Shown: in pieces, positions 25,337 to 33,106 of the stretch
Layout: every line of letters begins with the position of its first letter
Numbering within the stretch: position 1 is the stretch's first letter
Origin: Actinoplanes sp. KI2
Lineage (GTDB): Bacteria > Actinomycetota > Actinomycetes > Mycobacteriales > Micromonosporaceae
Assembly: GCF_025630775.1 (NCBI RefSeq)
Contig: NZ_JAOSZE010000040.1
Location: 40,223-104,222 of the forward strand
Reading direction: 5' to 3'
Length of the DNA stretch: 64,000 nt
Notes under the pieces: generated by a model
The model's input: the letters and a program-made list of their open reading frames with translations, nothing else
Databases searched by the model: none
Told to the model about the DNA's origin: nothing
Program-made: the position numbers and the translations under genes

Positions 25337-26575
25337 ATGCGAAGAACAGCCATCCTCGGCCTCGCCACCGTCCTCGCCGCCGGTCTCGGGGCCGGCCCGG
25401 CCTTGGCCGCGGCCACCACTCAGCACATCGCCGTACCCGCCTACTTCAGCCCGAGCAGCTCCTACTGGAGCCAGCTCACCCAGGGCGCGCCCGCGGTCGG
25501 CGTCGCGATCGCCAACCCGGACAACGGGCCCGGCACCGCCTTCGACCAGGGCTACGCCACCGCGATCCGGGCCGCGGCCAACGCCGGCGTGCGCGTCATC
25601 GGCTACGTCGACACCGGCTATTTCGGTACGACCGGACGCACCACCCGCACCGGCCAGACCACCACGGCGGCCTGGACCGCCCAGTCCGAAGGGGACGTCG
25701 CCACCTGGTATTCGCTGTACGGCGGGTACGGTCTCGGCGGCATCTTCTTCGACGACGGGCTGGCCGACTGCGGGCACGTCGGCCTCTACCAGGCGGTCAA
25801 CACCTACACGAAGCAGAACCACCCGGGCGCCTACACCGTGGACAACCCGGGCACGGCGGCCGAGCAGTGCTACGCCGACGCGGCCGACACGATCGTCATG
25901 TTCGAGGGCACGTACGCCTCGTACACCGGGTGGAGCGCGCCCGCCTGGGAGCTCAGCTACGGCGACCCGAACAAGTTCTATCACCTCGTCTACGCCACCC
26001 CGAGCCAGGCCAACGAGGCGAACGCGATGGCCCTGAGCAAGCAGCGCAACGCGGGCTACGTCTACGTCACCCCGGACGACCTGCCGAACCCGTGGGACAC
26101 CCTGCCGACCGGCGCCTACTGGTCCGACGAGCTGACGCGCGCTCTTTCTTCCGGTGGCGGTGGCGGTGGCGGCACGGGCTGCGCCTCGTCGGCCGGATCG
26201 GGCGCGATCACCGCGATCTCGGCCTGCAAGGACGCCACGTCGCTGCGGTTCCAGGCCACCTACAACACCGCGGCGAGCTTCCACCACGTCTACCTGAACA
26301 CCGACAACAACGCGGCCACCGGCTTCCAGCTGCCGTCACCGTCGCCGTCCCGGCTCGGCGCCGACTACATGATCGAGAACAACATCCTCTACCGCAGCCT
26401 CTCCGCCGGCTGGAGCTGGACCCCGGTCACCGGCGTCAGCCCGAACATGACCGTCAGCGGCGCCACCTATTCGTGGACGGTGCCGCTGAGCGCGCTGGCG
26501 AACCCGGCGGCGAGCCAGCAGGCGGTGTTCAACGGCAACACCTTCTATACCAACCCGCTGACGTACGGGCAGTGA
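25337..26575 (+). CDS. Secreted spherulin-4/GH135-like glycosidase with C-terminal accessory domain
   Basis: 412 residues, starting 16 nt after the permease stop with GAGAAGGGA as RBS. A signal peptide (MRRTAILGLATVLAAGLGAGPALA) precedes a (beta/alpha)8-type domain of the spherulation-specific family 4: IAVPAYFSPSSSYWSQL, GVAIANPDNGPG, VRVIGYVDTGYFGT, GGIFFDDGLADCG, YTVDNPGT and IVMFEGTYASY. Acidic residues in IFFDDG and MFEG are the likely catalytic ones. Eukaryotic relatives (GH135, Sph3) cleave alpha-1,4-linked galactosaminan. A Gly-rich linker (SSGGGGGGG, about 275) joins a Cys-containing C-terminal domain of about 135 residues of unknown type, possibly carbohydrate binding. Its place in an ABC importer operon supports extracellular polymer cutting. 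Confidence 0.8.
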   Translation: MRRTAILGLATVLAAGLGAGPALAAATTQHIAVPAYFSPSSSYWSQLTQGAPAVGVAIANPDNGPGTAFDQGYATAIRAAANAGVRVIGYVDTGYFGTTGRTTRTGQTTTAAWTAQSEGDVATWYSLYGGYGLGGIFFDDGLADCGHVGLYQAVNTYTKQNHPGAYTVDNPGTAAEQCYADAADTIVMFEGTYASYTGWSAPAWELSYGDPNKFYHLVYATPSQANEANAMALSKQRNAGYVYVTPDDLPNPWDTLPTGAYWSDELTRALSSGGGGGGGTGCASSAGSGAITAISACKDATSLRFQATYNTAASFHHVYLNTDNNAATGFQLPSPSPSRLGADYMIENNILYRSLSAGWSWTPVTGVSPNMTVSGATYSWTVPLSALANPAASQQAVFNGNTFYTNPLTYGQ

Positions 26576-26659
26576 GAAAGTTCGGACCCCGCAGCAGCAG
26601 GGGCGGGCGTTCATCGCGTTGATGAGTTGGAGTAGTCCCCCAATACTCGAGGAGTCATC

Positions 26660-27499
26660 ATGTCGCACTGGTATCGCCGACGGATCGCGGTCGGGGCGGC
26701 GGTGGCGGCGGTCGCCGTCGTCGCGGCCGGCATCGGGATCGGCACCGCCGACGCGGGCACGCAGGCCGCGGCCGCCGGCTGGGCACCGCCGCCCGCCAAC
26801 GCACCCTTCGACTATCAGATCGGCGCGCCCTACACCCCGCCGGCCGGCGTGACCGTCGTGAGCCGCGACCACGACGCCGCCCCCGCGGCCGGCCTCTACA
26901 ACATCTGCTACGTCAACGCGTTCCAGGCGCAGACCGACGCCGCCTCCTGGTGGAAGACGAACCACCCCGACCTGCTCCTGCACGACGCGAGGGGCAACCT
27001 CGTCATCGACAAGGACTGGAACGAGATCCTGCTCGACTACTCGACGGCGGCCAAGCGCAGCGGGCTCACTGCGGTCGTCGGCGCCTGGATCGACCAGTGC
27101 GCGAGCAAGGGCTTCAAGGGTCTCGAGCCCGACAACCTCGACTCCTACACCCGGTCGAAGGGACTGCTGACCGAGTCCCAGGCCGTCGCCTACGCTCAGT
27201 CCCTCGCCACCTACGCGCACGGCAAGGGGCTCGCCATCGGGCAGAAGAACGACGCCGAGCTGGGCACGGCCAACGCCCGGCAGGTCGGATTCGACTTCGC
27301 CGTCGCCGAGGAGTGCGCGGACTACAGCGAGTGCCAGGACTACACGGCCACGTACGGCAATCATGTGATCGTGATCGAGTACAAGCAGAGCGGGTTCACC
27401 AAGGCCTGCAACAGTTACGGCTCGACGCTGTCGATCGTGCTGCGGGACGTCGACGTCACCGCACCGGGCTCCGGCTCGTACGTCTTCAAGACCTGTTGA
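26660..27499 (+). CDS. Secreted GH114 endo-alpha-1,4-polygalactosaminidase
   Basis: 279 residues. The ATG at 26660 follows GAGGAG. The N-terminal helix (IAVGAAVAAVAVVAAGIGIG) is a signal peptide. The GH114 core is clear: FDYQIGAPYTPPAGVTVVSRD, YNICYVNAFQAQ, GNLVIDKDWNEILLDYST, GFKGLEPDNLDSYTRSKG, GLAIGQKNDAELG and DFAVAEECADYSECQDY. The acidic residues in LEPDNLD and VAEEC are those expected to act in the (beta/alpha)8 barrel. Six cysteines in the mature part may form disulfides. Family members hydrolyse alpha-1,4-polygalactosamine. It is separated from the spherulin-4-like gene by 84 bp and probably shares its control. Its stop overlaps the TTG start of the next sigma factor gene. Confidence 0.88.
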   Translation: MSHWYRRRIAVGAAVAAVAVVAAGIGIGTADAGTQAAAAGWAPPPANAPFDYQIGAPYTPPAGVTVVSRDHDAAPAAGLYNICYVNAFQAQTDAASWWKTNHPDLLLHDARGNLVIDKDWNEILLDYSTAAKRSGLTAVVGAWIDQCASKGFKGLEPDNLDSYTRSKGLLTESQAVAYAQSLATYAHGKGLAIGQKNDAELGTANARQVGFDFAVAEECADYSECQDYTATYGNHVIVIEYKQSGFTKACNSYGSTLSIVLRDVDVTAPGSGSYVFKTC

Positions 27500-28011
27500 C
27501 CGAGAGCACCTTCGACGATTTCGTGCAGGGCCGCGGCCGGGCCCTGCTGCGATTCGCGTACGTGCTCTCCGGTGACGCCGATCTCGCCGAGGACCTCGTC
27601 CAGGAGGTCCTCGCGCGGATGTACCGGCGCTGGGACCGGGTCACCGCCATGCAGCACGCGGAGGCGTACGTGCGCTCCGCGATCGTGCGGCAGTTCCTGT
27701 CCTGGCGCCGGCGGCGCTCGGCTCGCGAGGCGATCCTCGCCGAGGTGCCCGAGCCCGCCGGCGTCGCCGATCCCTATCGGGCCGAGCCGCAACAGCGCGT
27801 GCTGGCGCGCGACGAGATGTGGCGTTTGCTGGCCGGTCTGACGCGCGCCCAGCGAGCGGTCCTGGTGTTGCGCTTCTACTGCGACCTGCCCGACGACGAG
27901 ATAGCGCGGCTGCTGGGCTGCGGCGAATCGACCGTACGGTCGCAGACGGCGCGGGCGCTCGCCCGGATGCGGACGATTCTTGGGCAGGAGGCCGCGCATG
28001 GCGAACGATGA
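27496..28011 (+). CDS. SigE-family ECF sigma factor
   Basis: 171 residues if it begins at the TTG overlapping the GH114 stop (TTGA); no good RBS or ATG exists nearby, so the start is uncertain. Region 2: FVQGRGRALLRFAYVLSGDADLAEDLVQEVLARMYRRW, then YVRSAIVRQFLSWRRRRS. Region 4: LTRAQRAVLVLRFYCDLPDDEIARLLGCGESTVRSQTARALARMR. This matches the SigE/SigM-like group common in actinomycetes. It overlaps the next gene (membrane partner) by 14 nt, so the two are coupled. Linkage to a glycosidase gene by a 4-nt overlap is unusual and may allow readthrough co-expression. Confidence 0.85.
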   Translation: MTESTFDDFVQGRGRALLRFAYVLSGDADLAEDLVQEVLARMYRRWDRVTAMQHAEAYVRSAIVRQFLSWRRRRSAREAILAEVPEPAGVADPYRAEPQQRVLARDEMWRLLAGLTRAQRAVLVLRFYCDLPDDEIARLLGCGESTVRSQTARALARMRTILGQEAAHGER

Positions 28012-28930
28012 CCTGAACCGGATGCTCTCGGCGGCGTTGCGCGACGCGGCCGAACACGCGCCCTCCGACGACGGGCTGCTGACGGCCGTCCACCGGCGAT
28101 CGGGCCGCTACCACCGGCGGCGCGTGGCCACGACGCTGTCCGCGGTCGCGGCGGCGCTCGCGGTGGGCATTCCCGGCGTGGCGGCGTTCCTGCTCCGGCC
28201 CCCGCCGGCTCCGCCGCCCGCCGTGACGAGCCTGCGGCTGGTGGAGGGCTACACGGCGCCGACGTTCCCCTACACGTTGCCGCCGACCAACGGCATGAAG
28301 GCGCCGGTCGCCTCGATCGAGAGCGATGACCTCGTCGCGTACTTCGAGGCAACCGAGGACCGGCACCACGCCGACACGACCGTCACCGTGTCGAGCCGCG
28401 AACCGGCGTTCACCGGGCCGGCCTCCGAGACGCCGGTGCTGGTCCGCGGGCATTCGGGCACGCTGCGCACCGTCCACGTCGAGCCGGCCCGGCGGCTCAC
28501 CCTGTACTGGCGGGAGTCCGCGAGCCGGTGGATCCAGGTGGCCACGGACGACACGTACACCCCGCAGCAGGTCGTGAATCTCGCCGATTCGCTCATGCCG
28601 GCGGCGGTCGCCGTCCAGCCTCCCTTCCGGCTCGACCTGAGCCCCGAGGGGTTCCGCGTCAAGACCGTCAACGAGTCGACGATGAGCTTCGTCGCGCCGA
28701 ACGGCAGCGAGCTCGACGTCGTGCTGCGCACCCGGCAGCCACTCGGCGACGTCAACGAGCAGGTCGGTCAGTACGACGCCACGCTCACCGGCCGCACCCT
28801 CGAGGTCGACGTCACCGACTGGAACGCCACGCTCGAGGTGCGCGAGACCGGCGAGACCACGATCAGCGAGGCCGACCTGGTGCGTTTCGCCGCCGGGGTG
28901 CACATCCTGGACAGCTCCAACCCCAAGTGA
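27998..28930 (+). CDS. Membrane partner (putative anti-sigma) of the SigE-family factor
   Basis: 310 residues. The ATG at 27998 has GCAGGAGG just upstream. A cytosolic N-terminus of about 45 residues (MANDDLNRMLSAALRDAAEHAP, no zinc motif) precedes one membrane helix (VATTLSAVAAALAVGIPGVAAFLL). An outside domain of about 230 residues follows (VEGYTAPTFPYTLPPTNGMKAP and on), with no known fold recognised. Position and topology are those of anti-sigma proteins paired with SigE-family factors. The missing HxxxCxxC is normal for this group. Confidence 0.72.
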   Translation: MANDDLNRMLSAALRDAAEHAPSDDGLLTAVHRRSGRYHRRRVATTLSAVAAALAVGIPGVAAFLLRPPPAPPPAVTSLRLVEGYTAPTFPYTLPPTNGMKAPVASIESDDLVAYFEATEDRHHADTTVTVSSREPAFTGPASETPVLVRGHSGTLRTVHVEPARRLTLYWRESASRWIQVATDDTYTPQQVVNLADSLMPAAVAVQPPFRLDLSPEGFRVKTVNESTMSFVAPNGSELDVVLRTRQPLGDVNEQVGQYDATLTGRTLEVDVTDWNATLEVRETGETTISEADLVRFAAGVHILDSSNPK

Positions 28931-28974
28931 GACGCCTATTGACCTGCATCGATCGGTGCAGTCTCGTGTGAGGT

Positions 28975-29745
28975 ATGCGGAAACTCATCGCCGTCGCCCT
29001 CGCGGCACTCACCGGGCTCGCCGGGGCGCTCGCGGCGCCGGCCGCCGTCCAGGCCGCCCCGTGCGCCTCCACCATCCAGATCGACTCCCTGACCTTCGAC
29101 CCACCCCAGGTCGCGCCCGGGCAGGGCAGCACGGCCACCGTGGTCGTGCACAACTGCACCGCGCAGCCGCAGACCTTCTCGGTCATGACGATCGCCCGGT
29201 TCCTCGGCGCCACCAGCGGAATCCCGGCCGGATGCCCGGTCATCGACCCGCTGCCCCCACGGCAGGTCACCCTCGCCGGCGACGGCTCCTGGAGCGGCAG
29301 CACCGGCTACTCGGTCTTCTCCGGCTGCACGGCAACCACGCTGGAGGTGTCCGTCAGCGTCACCGACCCGGCCGGCACCTCGCTCGCCAGGGCCACCGCG
29401 GACCTCCCGATCGCCGCGGCCGCTCCGCCGTGCGCGGTGAGCTATCGCGTCACGTCCCAGTGGGACCGCGGCTTTGTCGCCCAGGCCACCATCACCAACA
29501 CCACCGGCCAGGCGATCAACGGGTGGACGCTGACCTTCGCCTACAGCGCCGGGCAGCGGGTCACCTCCGCCTGGAACGCCGCCGTCACCCAGACGTCGAC
29601 GGGCGCGGTCAGCGCCGGCGCCCTGGACTACAACGCCACCATCGCTCCTGGCGCGTCGGTCGCCTTCGGGTTCCTCGGCACCTGGTCGGGCAGCAACCCG
29701 GCGCCCTCGGCGTTCACCCTCAACGGCGCCGCCTGCCGCACCTGA
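28975..29745 (+). CDS. Secreted protein with C-terminal CBM2 and no catalytic domain
   Basis: 256 residues. The signal peptide is MRKLIAVALAALTGLAGALAAPAAVQA. The first 120 mature residues form a beta-rich, Cys-containing domain (FDPPQVAPGQGSTATVVVHNC, GDGSWSGSTGYSVFSGC) like a bacterial Ig/NEAT-style filler, not recognised further. Residues about 150-255 are a family 2 carbohydrate-binding module: CAVSYRVTSQWDRGFVAQ, ITNTTGQAINGWTLTFAYSAGQRVTSAWNA, LDYNATIAPGASVAFGF and terminal GAACRT. CBM2 binds cellulose or chitin through surface tryptophans (here in QWDRGF, GWTL and AWNA). With no enzyme attached it could act as a binding/adhesion protein or a polysaccharide disruptor. Confidence 0.85.
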   Translation: MRKLIAVALAALTGLAGALAAPAAVQAAPCASTIQIDSLTFDPPQVAPGQGSTATVVVHNCTAQPQTFSVMTIARFLGATSGIPAGCPVIDPLPPRQVTLAGDGSWSGSTGYSVFSGCTATTLEVSVSVTDPAGTSLARATADLPIAAAAPPCAVSYRVTSQWDRGFVAQATITNTTGQAINGWTLTFAYSAGQRVTSAWNAAVTQTSTGAVSAGALDYNATIAPGASVAFGFLGTWSGSNPAPSAFTLNGAACRT

Positions 29746-29756
29746 CACCAATCCGG

Positions 29757-29784
29757 CTCCGCCCGGCCTCCGGGCCGGGCGGAG
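29757..29784. terminator. Strong hairpin between CBM2 gene and the next convergent gene
   Basis: Perfect 12-bp stem CTCCGCCCGGCC / GGCCGGGCGGAG with a TCCG loop. It can end transcription from both sides. Confidence 0.85.
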
Positions 29785-29819
29785 GAGCGTCCCCACCACG
29801 ATCGCTCTGCTCGATCGCT

Positions 29820-30764
29820 TTACTCCGTCGACGCGCGGGCAAGCGCCTGCCTGGTCCGGTTGCCGACGGCGTCGAGCTCGGGAGAGCTGCCGCGCACCTC
29901 GACGATGAGTTCGACGGCGGCCAGCAGGTACTCCAGGGCGATGACATGCTCATCGAAGGGAGCGTCGCCCTCGAACCAGTCGAGCACGACCTGGAAGTCG
30001 GCCACGACCGCCTCGACGTGAGCGGCCGCACGGCCGGGATCGCCGTTGCGCCGCATGCAGCGGGCCGATTCGAGCATCACCCGCCCCACGAGGGCGTGAC
30101 TTTGGCCCAGCAGCCGCGTCACGATGCGCCCTACCAGTCCGAGGCCCTGCTGTTCCAACTGCGGATCGGGCTGAGCGGCGAACTCTGCGGTGATCCGTCG
30201 GGCGGCCACGGCGAGCGCGACACCGTCGACCCACTCCTGGGAACCCTCGGGAGCACAAGGCCGCTGCCCCAACCGCGCGATGCACGCCTCGGCCGCGACG
30301 GACAGCGCGGTCGCCGCTTCGATGAGCAGGTGAAAGCGCACTCGGTCCGGCTCCCGCGACGCGACCGCCAGGCGGGCGACTTCGAGCGCCACGGCCACCT
30401 CCTCGGTACCGGTCGGTGCCTTGCCGCGCCTCGCTCGCGCCAGGAGAGCCTCCGCCGACGCCCGCTCGTCGGGCGACGGCCCCACGGCATCGTCGTCGAC
30501 GGGCAGCCCGAGCTCGAGCCGGTAGGAGATCCAGGCCAACGGGTCCTTGTCGGGGTCGGGCTCGTTCGCCGGATTGCCGGACGCGGCACGAACAACGCCG
30601 CCCGCGACGCGGTCCATCGCGAGCCGCGCATCGTCGAACGGCAGCGCGAACCGCTCGGTCAGGACGGCAAGAACATCGCGGCGGGATGTCTCCTCCTCGA
30701 CCGCCGATCGCAGATATCGGACAAGGGCAGGCGCCGACGTTCCCCGTGCCAGGCGCACGGTCAT
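29820..30764 (-). CDS. Hypothetical alpha-helical protein
   Basis: 314 residues from the ATG at 30764; the open frame extends further upstream but would run into the divergent gene. The protein is acidic and helical, with no signal peptide or membrane segment. Notable stretches are ERFALPFDDARLAMDRVAGGVV, WISYRLELGLPVDDDAV, VRFHLLIEAATALSVAAEACI and HVEAVVADFQVVLDWFEGDAPF. I recognise no family. It ends against the CBM2 terminator and is divergent from a small membrane protein gene. The codon bias fits a real host gene. Confidence 0.65.
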   Translation of the reverse strand: MTVRLARGTSAPALVRYLRSAVEEETSRRDVLAVLTERFALPFDDARLAMDRVAGGVVRAASGNPANEPDPDKDPLAWISYRLELGLPVDDDAVGPSPDERASAEALLARARRGKAPTGTEEVAVALEVARLAVASREPDRVRFHLLIEAATALSVAAEACIARLGQRPCAPEGSQEWVDGVALAVAARRITAEFAAQPDPQLEQQGLGLVGRIVTRLLGQSHALVGRVMLESARCMRRNGDPGRAAAHVEAVVADFQVVLDWFEGDAPFDEHVIALEYLLAAVELIVEVRGSSPELDAVGNRTRQALARASTE

Positions 30765-30909
30765 TTCGTCCGTCCATTCCACCGGTCGAGGATGCCCGTC
30801 CCGATCTCGATCGCCAAGCAATTTGAGATACGAAAGTCCTGAGCCGGCCCCGTGGCGTGGTAGATCGAGCTCCGGCGATGCGTCGACCGTCTGCGATAGC
30901 CTGAGCGCC

Positions 30910-31407
30910 GTGCCGGTTAGACGCGCGGAACTCGTCATGGGCGTCGCGACGGTCGCGTTGGTCATCGACAGCTTCCTGCCGTGGTACGTCGAGCGCTGGT
31001 CGACTACCCGCTACGGCACCGGGCAGACGACCGAACATGCCACCGCGGCGTCGGCGTGGGCGGCCTCGACCGGCTGGTCGACCGGGATCGTGCTGGCGCT
31101 GGCGGCCGCGGGCGGCTGGCTGCTCTGGCCGCGGCGCTCGCCACGCGGGCGGGTCGCTGCCACGGTGGTCGTCGCGCTTGCCGCCGCGGTGACCACTGTC
31201 GGCACCTGGCTGCAGGCCCGGGTCGAATCATACGGCGGCGGCGCGTCCCTGACCTTTGTCACCACGTTTGCGGACGTGCCGCGGCCGGACGAAATAGTCA
31301 GGGACGCCTTGGCCTCAGGCTCGGCCGGCTGGGGCTACTACGGCGGCGTCCTGCTCATGCTGACGATCCTCGCCTGCGCCCTGTGCTCACCGCGGCATGA
31401 GCCGTGA
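30910..31407 (+). CDS. Small polytopic membrane protein
   Basis: 165 residues from a GTG at 30910. TAGCCT (30897-30902) lies 7 nt upstream and no Shine-Dalgarno is visible, so a leaderless mRNA is likely. Four hydrophobic helices can be seen: MGVATVALVIDSFLPWYV, GIVLALAAAGGWLLW, VAATVVVALAAAVTTVGTWL and YYGGVLLMLTILACAL. Function is unknown; it resembles small uncharacterised actinobacterial integral membrane proteins. Confidence 0.72.
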   Translation: MPVRRAELVMGVATVALVIDSFLPWYVERWSTTRYGTGQTTEHATAASAWAASTGWSTGIVLALAAAGGWLLWPRRSPRGRVAATVVVALAAAVTTVGTWLQARVESYGGGASLTFVTTFADVPRPDEIVRDALASGSAGWGYYGGVLLMLTILACALCSPRHEP

Positions 31408-31412
31408 GCTCG

Positions 31413-32249
31413 TCACCCCTTGACCACGATCGAGGGCAGAATGGCGCGCATCTGCGCGGCGGCCGCGTCGGGCTCGACGGCGTTGAAGATGAAGCCCAGC
31501 AGGGCGTCGGTGCCGACCCAGGCGCAGATCGAGATCTTTGCGCCGCTGAGGCCGGACTTGGCGCACTCGGCCTTGCCGCCGACGCTGCCCGCGTCGACCG
31601 CTTCCGGTTTCGCGCCGCCGAGCTGGCTCCCGGCGCTGCTGAAGAAGCTGTTGAGCTGAGTCTGCGCACCACCGGCGTTGAAGATCTCGCCGGTGCCGCC
31701 CCAGATGATGACACGGTGCGCCGCGTTCTTGGTGTCCTGGTACACCGCGGCGAACGGGTTGTCCAACCCGGCCTTGGTCAGCTGACTGCTCATGGCCTTT
31801 GCCGAGGACTGATCGGACGACTTCTTCAGCGTGCCGATCGTCGCCGGCGCCTGGAGCGTCACCTTCGCACCGGTCGAGGTGGCGCCGGACGACCCGGTCT
31901 TGTCGTCGGAGCCGAACTTGAGCACGAGCGCCACGATCCCGGAGCAGGCGACCAGGGCGAACACGGCCACGACCAGGCTGACGATCAGCCCGGTCCGGCG
32001 CTTCTTCACCGGCGGCTGCGGCGGGTAGCCCACGGGCGGCTGCGACGGGTAGCCGGTGGGGGCCTGCTGCCCGTACGCCGGTTGCTGGTAGCCCTGCTGC
32101 GGTTGCCCGTAGGGATCGGCACCGGGCTGGGCCGCAAACGGATCCGCGTACGGGTTCGGCTGCGCGCCGCCCTGCTGCTGCGGATAGTACGGTTGGCCGG
32201 AATAGGGCTGATTCGGCTGGTGCGGCTGGGGTGCGTACGGGTCGGACAT
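31413..32249 (-). CDS. Pro/Gln-rich membrane-anchored hypothetical protein
   Basis: 278 residues. The ATG at 32249 is preceded by GAGGAGC. The first 85 residues are a cytosolic, disordered QPPY-type low-complexity tract (PYSGQPYYPQQQGG, GYQQPAYGQQAPTGYP, VGYPPQPPVKKRR). One membrane helix (TGLIVSLVVAVFALVACSGIVALVL) and an outside domain of about 165 residues follow, ending in MRAILPSIVVKG. This layout is frequent in actinomycetes for secreted-domain proteins of unknown function. The Pro/Gln tract could mediate condensation or protein contacts. It converges with the small membrane protein gene, 5 bp apart. Confidence 0.78.
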   Translation of the reverse strand: MSDPYAPQPHQPNQPYSGQPYYPQQQGGAQPNPYADPFAAQPGADPYGQPQQGYQQPAYGQQAPTGYPSQPPVGYPPQPPVKKRRTGLIVSLVVAVFALVACSGIVALVLKFGSDDKTGSSGATSTGAKVTLQAPATIGTLKKSSDQSSAKAMSSQLTKAGLDNPFAAVYQDTKNAAHRVIIWGGTGEIFNAGGAQTQLNSFFSSAGSQLGGAKPEAVDAGSVGGKAECAKSGLSGAKISICAWVGTDALLGFIFNAVEPDAAAAQMRAILPSIVVKG

Positions 32250-32412
32250 CTGCTGCTCCTCGGCCGAATCTCGCCGGACGCGGCGAACTGGTGCTGGGCA
32301 GCATAATGTCCGTCGGCGCGCCGCACTGTCCCGCTTCAGCACTCGTCGGGAACCTCACAGCACCGGTCGGCGGGCAATTATCCGCAAGCTAGTCGTCGGC
32401 CGGACAAAATCC

Positions 32413-32664
32413 TCAGCCGAGCCGCCGGCGGAACTCCGCGTTGGCGGTGACGAAGACCTCGTTCAACCGCTCGAGCTCATGCTCCGCCGGTTCCCGCCGC
32501 AGCCCGACCTCGATCTGGAAGTCGCCGTCGGCGATCGACACGTCGAGGCGGTCAAGCAGGTCGGCGGGGAGCCGGGCGAGGACGGGCGACGACGGCCAGG
32601 CCGGGAACACGACACCGTCGGCGCCGACGTCGAGGACATCGAGGGCGGCAGCGGCGCCGACCAC
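32413..32664 (-). CDS. Possible C-terminal fragment of a hypothetical protein
   Basis: 83 residues in an open frame. The last 55 look protein-like (LPADLLDRLDVSIADGDFQIEV, LNEVFVTANAEFRRRLG), while the first residues lie antisense to RTX-like remains. I read it as the tail of a gene whose 5' part was lost by rearrangement near 32,600. It could also be a chance frame. Confidence 0.35.
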   Translation of the reverse strand: MVGAAAALDVLDVGADGVVFPAWPSSPVLARLPADLLDRLDVSIADGDFQIEVGLRREPAEHELERLNEVFVTANAEFRRRLG

Positions 32665-32918
32665 CTCACCGGCAACGCCGCGGCCAAAGGCCTCTGGGCG
32701 GGGGCGGCAACGACGTCATCCACGGCCTGGGCGGAACGACAACCTCGGCAGGAACGAGGGGCCGCGACTCGCTGTGCGGCGACGAGGGCGACGACACGCT
32801 CTTCGGCAACGACGAGACGCCCGAGGCCGCCGACCGCCTCGACGGCGGCCCCAACACGGGGGTGGGCGACGAGTGCAATCTCGACAGCGCCGACACGGCG
32901 GTCAACTGCGAACGCTGA
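32600..32918 (+). pseudogene. Decayed RTX/hemolysin-type Ca-binding repeat fragment
   Basis: Two frames together read as RTX nonapeptide-like repeats. The first frame gives DTVGADVEDIEGGSGADHLTGNAA (about 32605-32685). After a shift near 32690 another frame gives LGGGGNDVIHGLGG, RDSLCGDEGDDTLFGNDE and RLDGGPNTGVGDECNLDSAD, ending at TGA (32916-32918). GGxGxDx repeats bind calcium in secreted proteins. The 5' part with any signal sequence is missing, so this is a remnant and not a working gene. Confidence 0.65.
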
Positions 32919-32920
32919 GC

Positions 32921-32976
32921 CCGGATCGGCTGCCCGGATCCGCTGCCCCGGATCCGCTGCCCCGGATCCGCTGCCG
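32921..32976 (+). repeat. Four short direct repeats (13-14 bp)
   Basis: Units of the form CCGGATCCGCTGCC occur four times in a row, the first with one difference (CCGGATCGGCTGC), directly after the RTX-like stop. The rest of 32919-33106 shows no gene. Confidence 0.85.
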
Positions 32977-33106
32977 GGGCCGAACGATCGCCAAATGTCC
33001 GAAAGGTCAGGTCGCGACCGCGGCTTGGCTCCCGGCCACTGCCGTTCGTGGCCGTGCCGGAGTACGCCGGTCTGTGGCGATTGCCTGACGGGCGGCGCAC
33101 GGCCCG

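Noticed and set aside
26632..26660. TGATGA...TCATCA symmetry before the GH114 gene as another operator
   Set aside because: Only the outer six bases match and it does not resemble the two operators of the locus.
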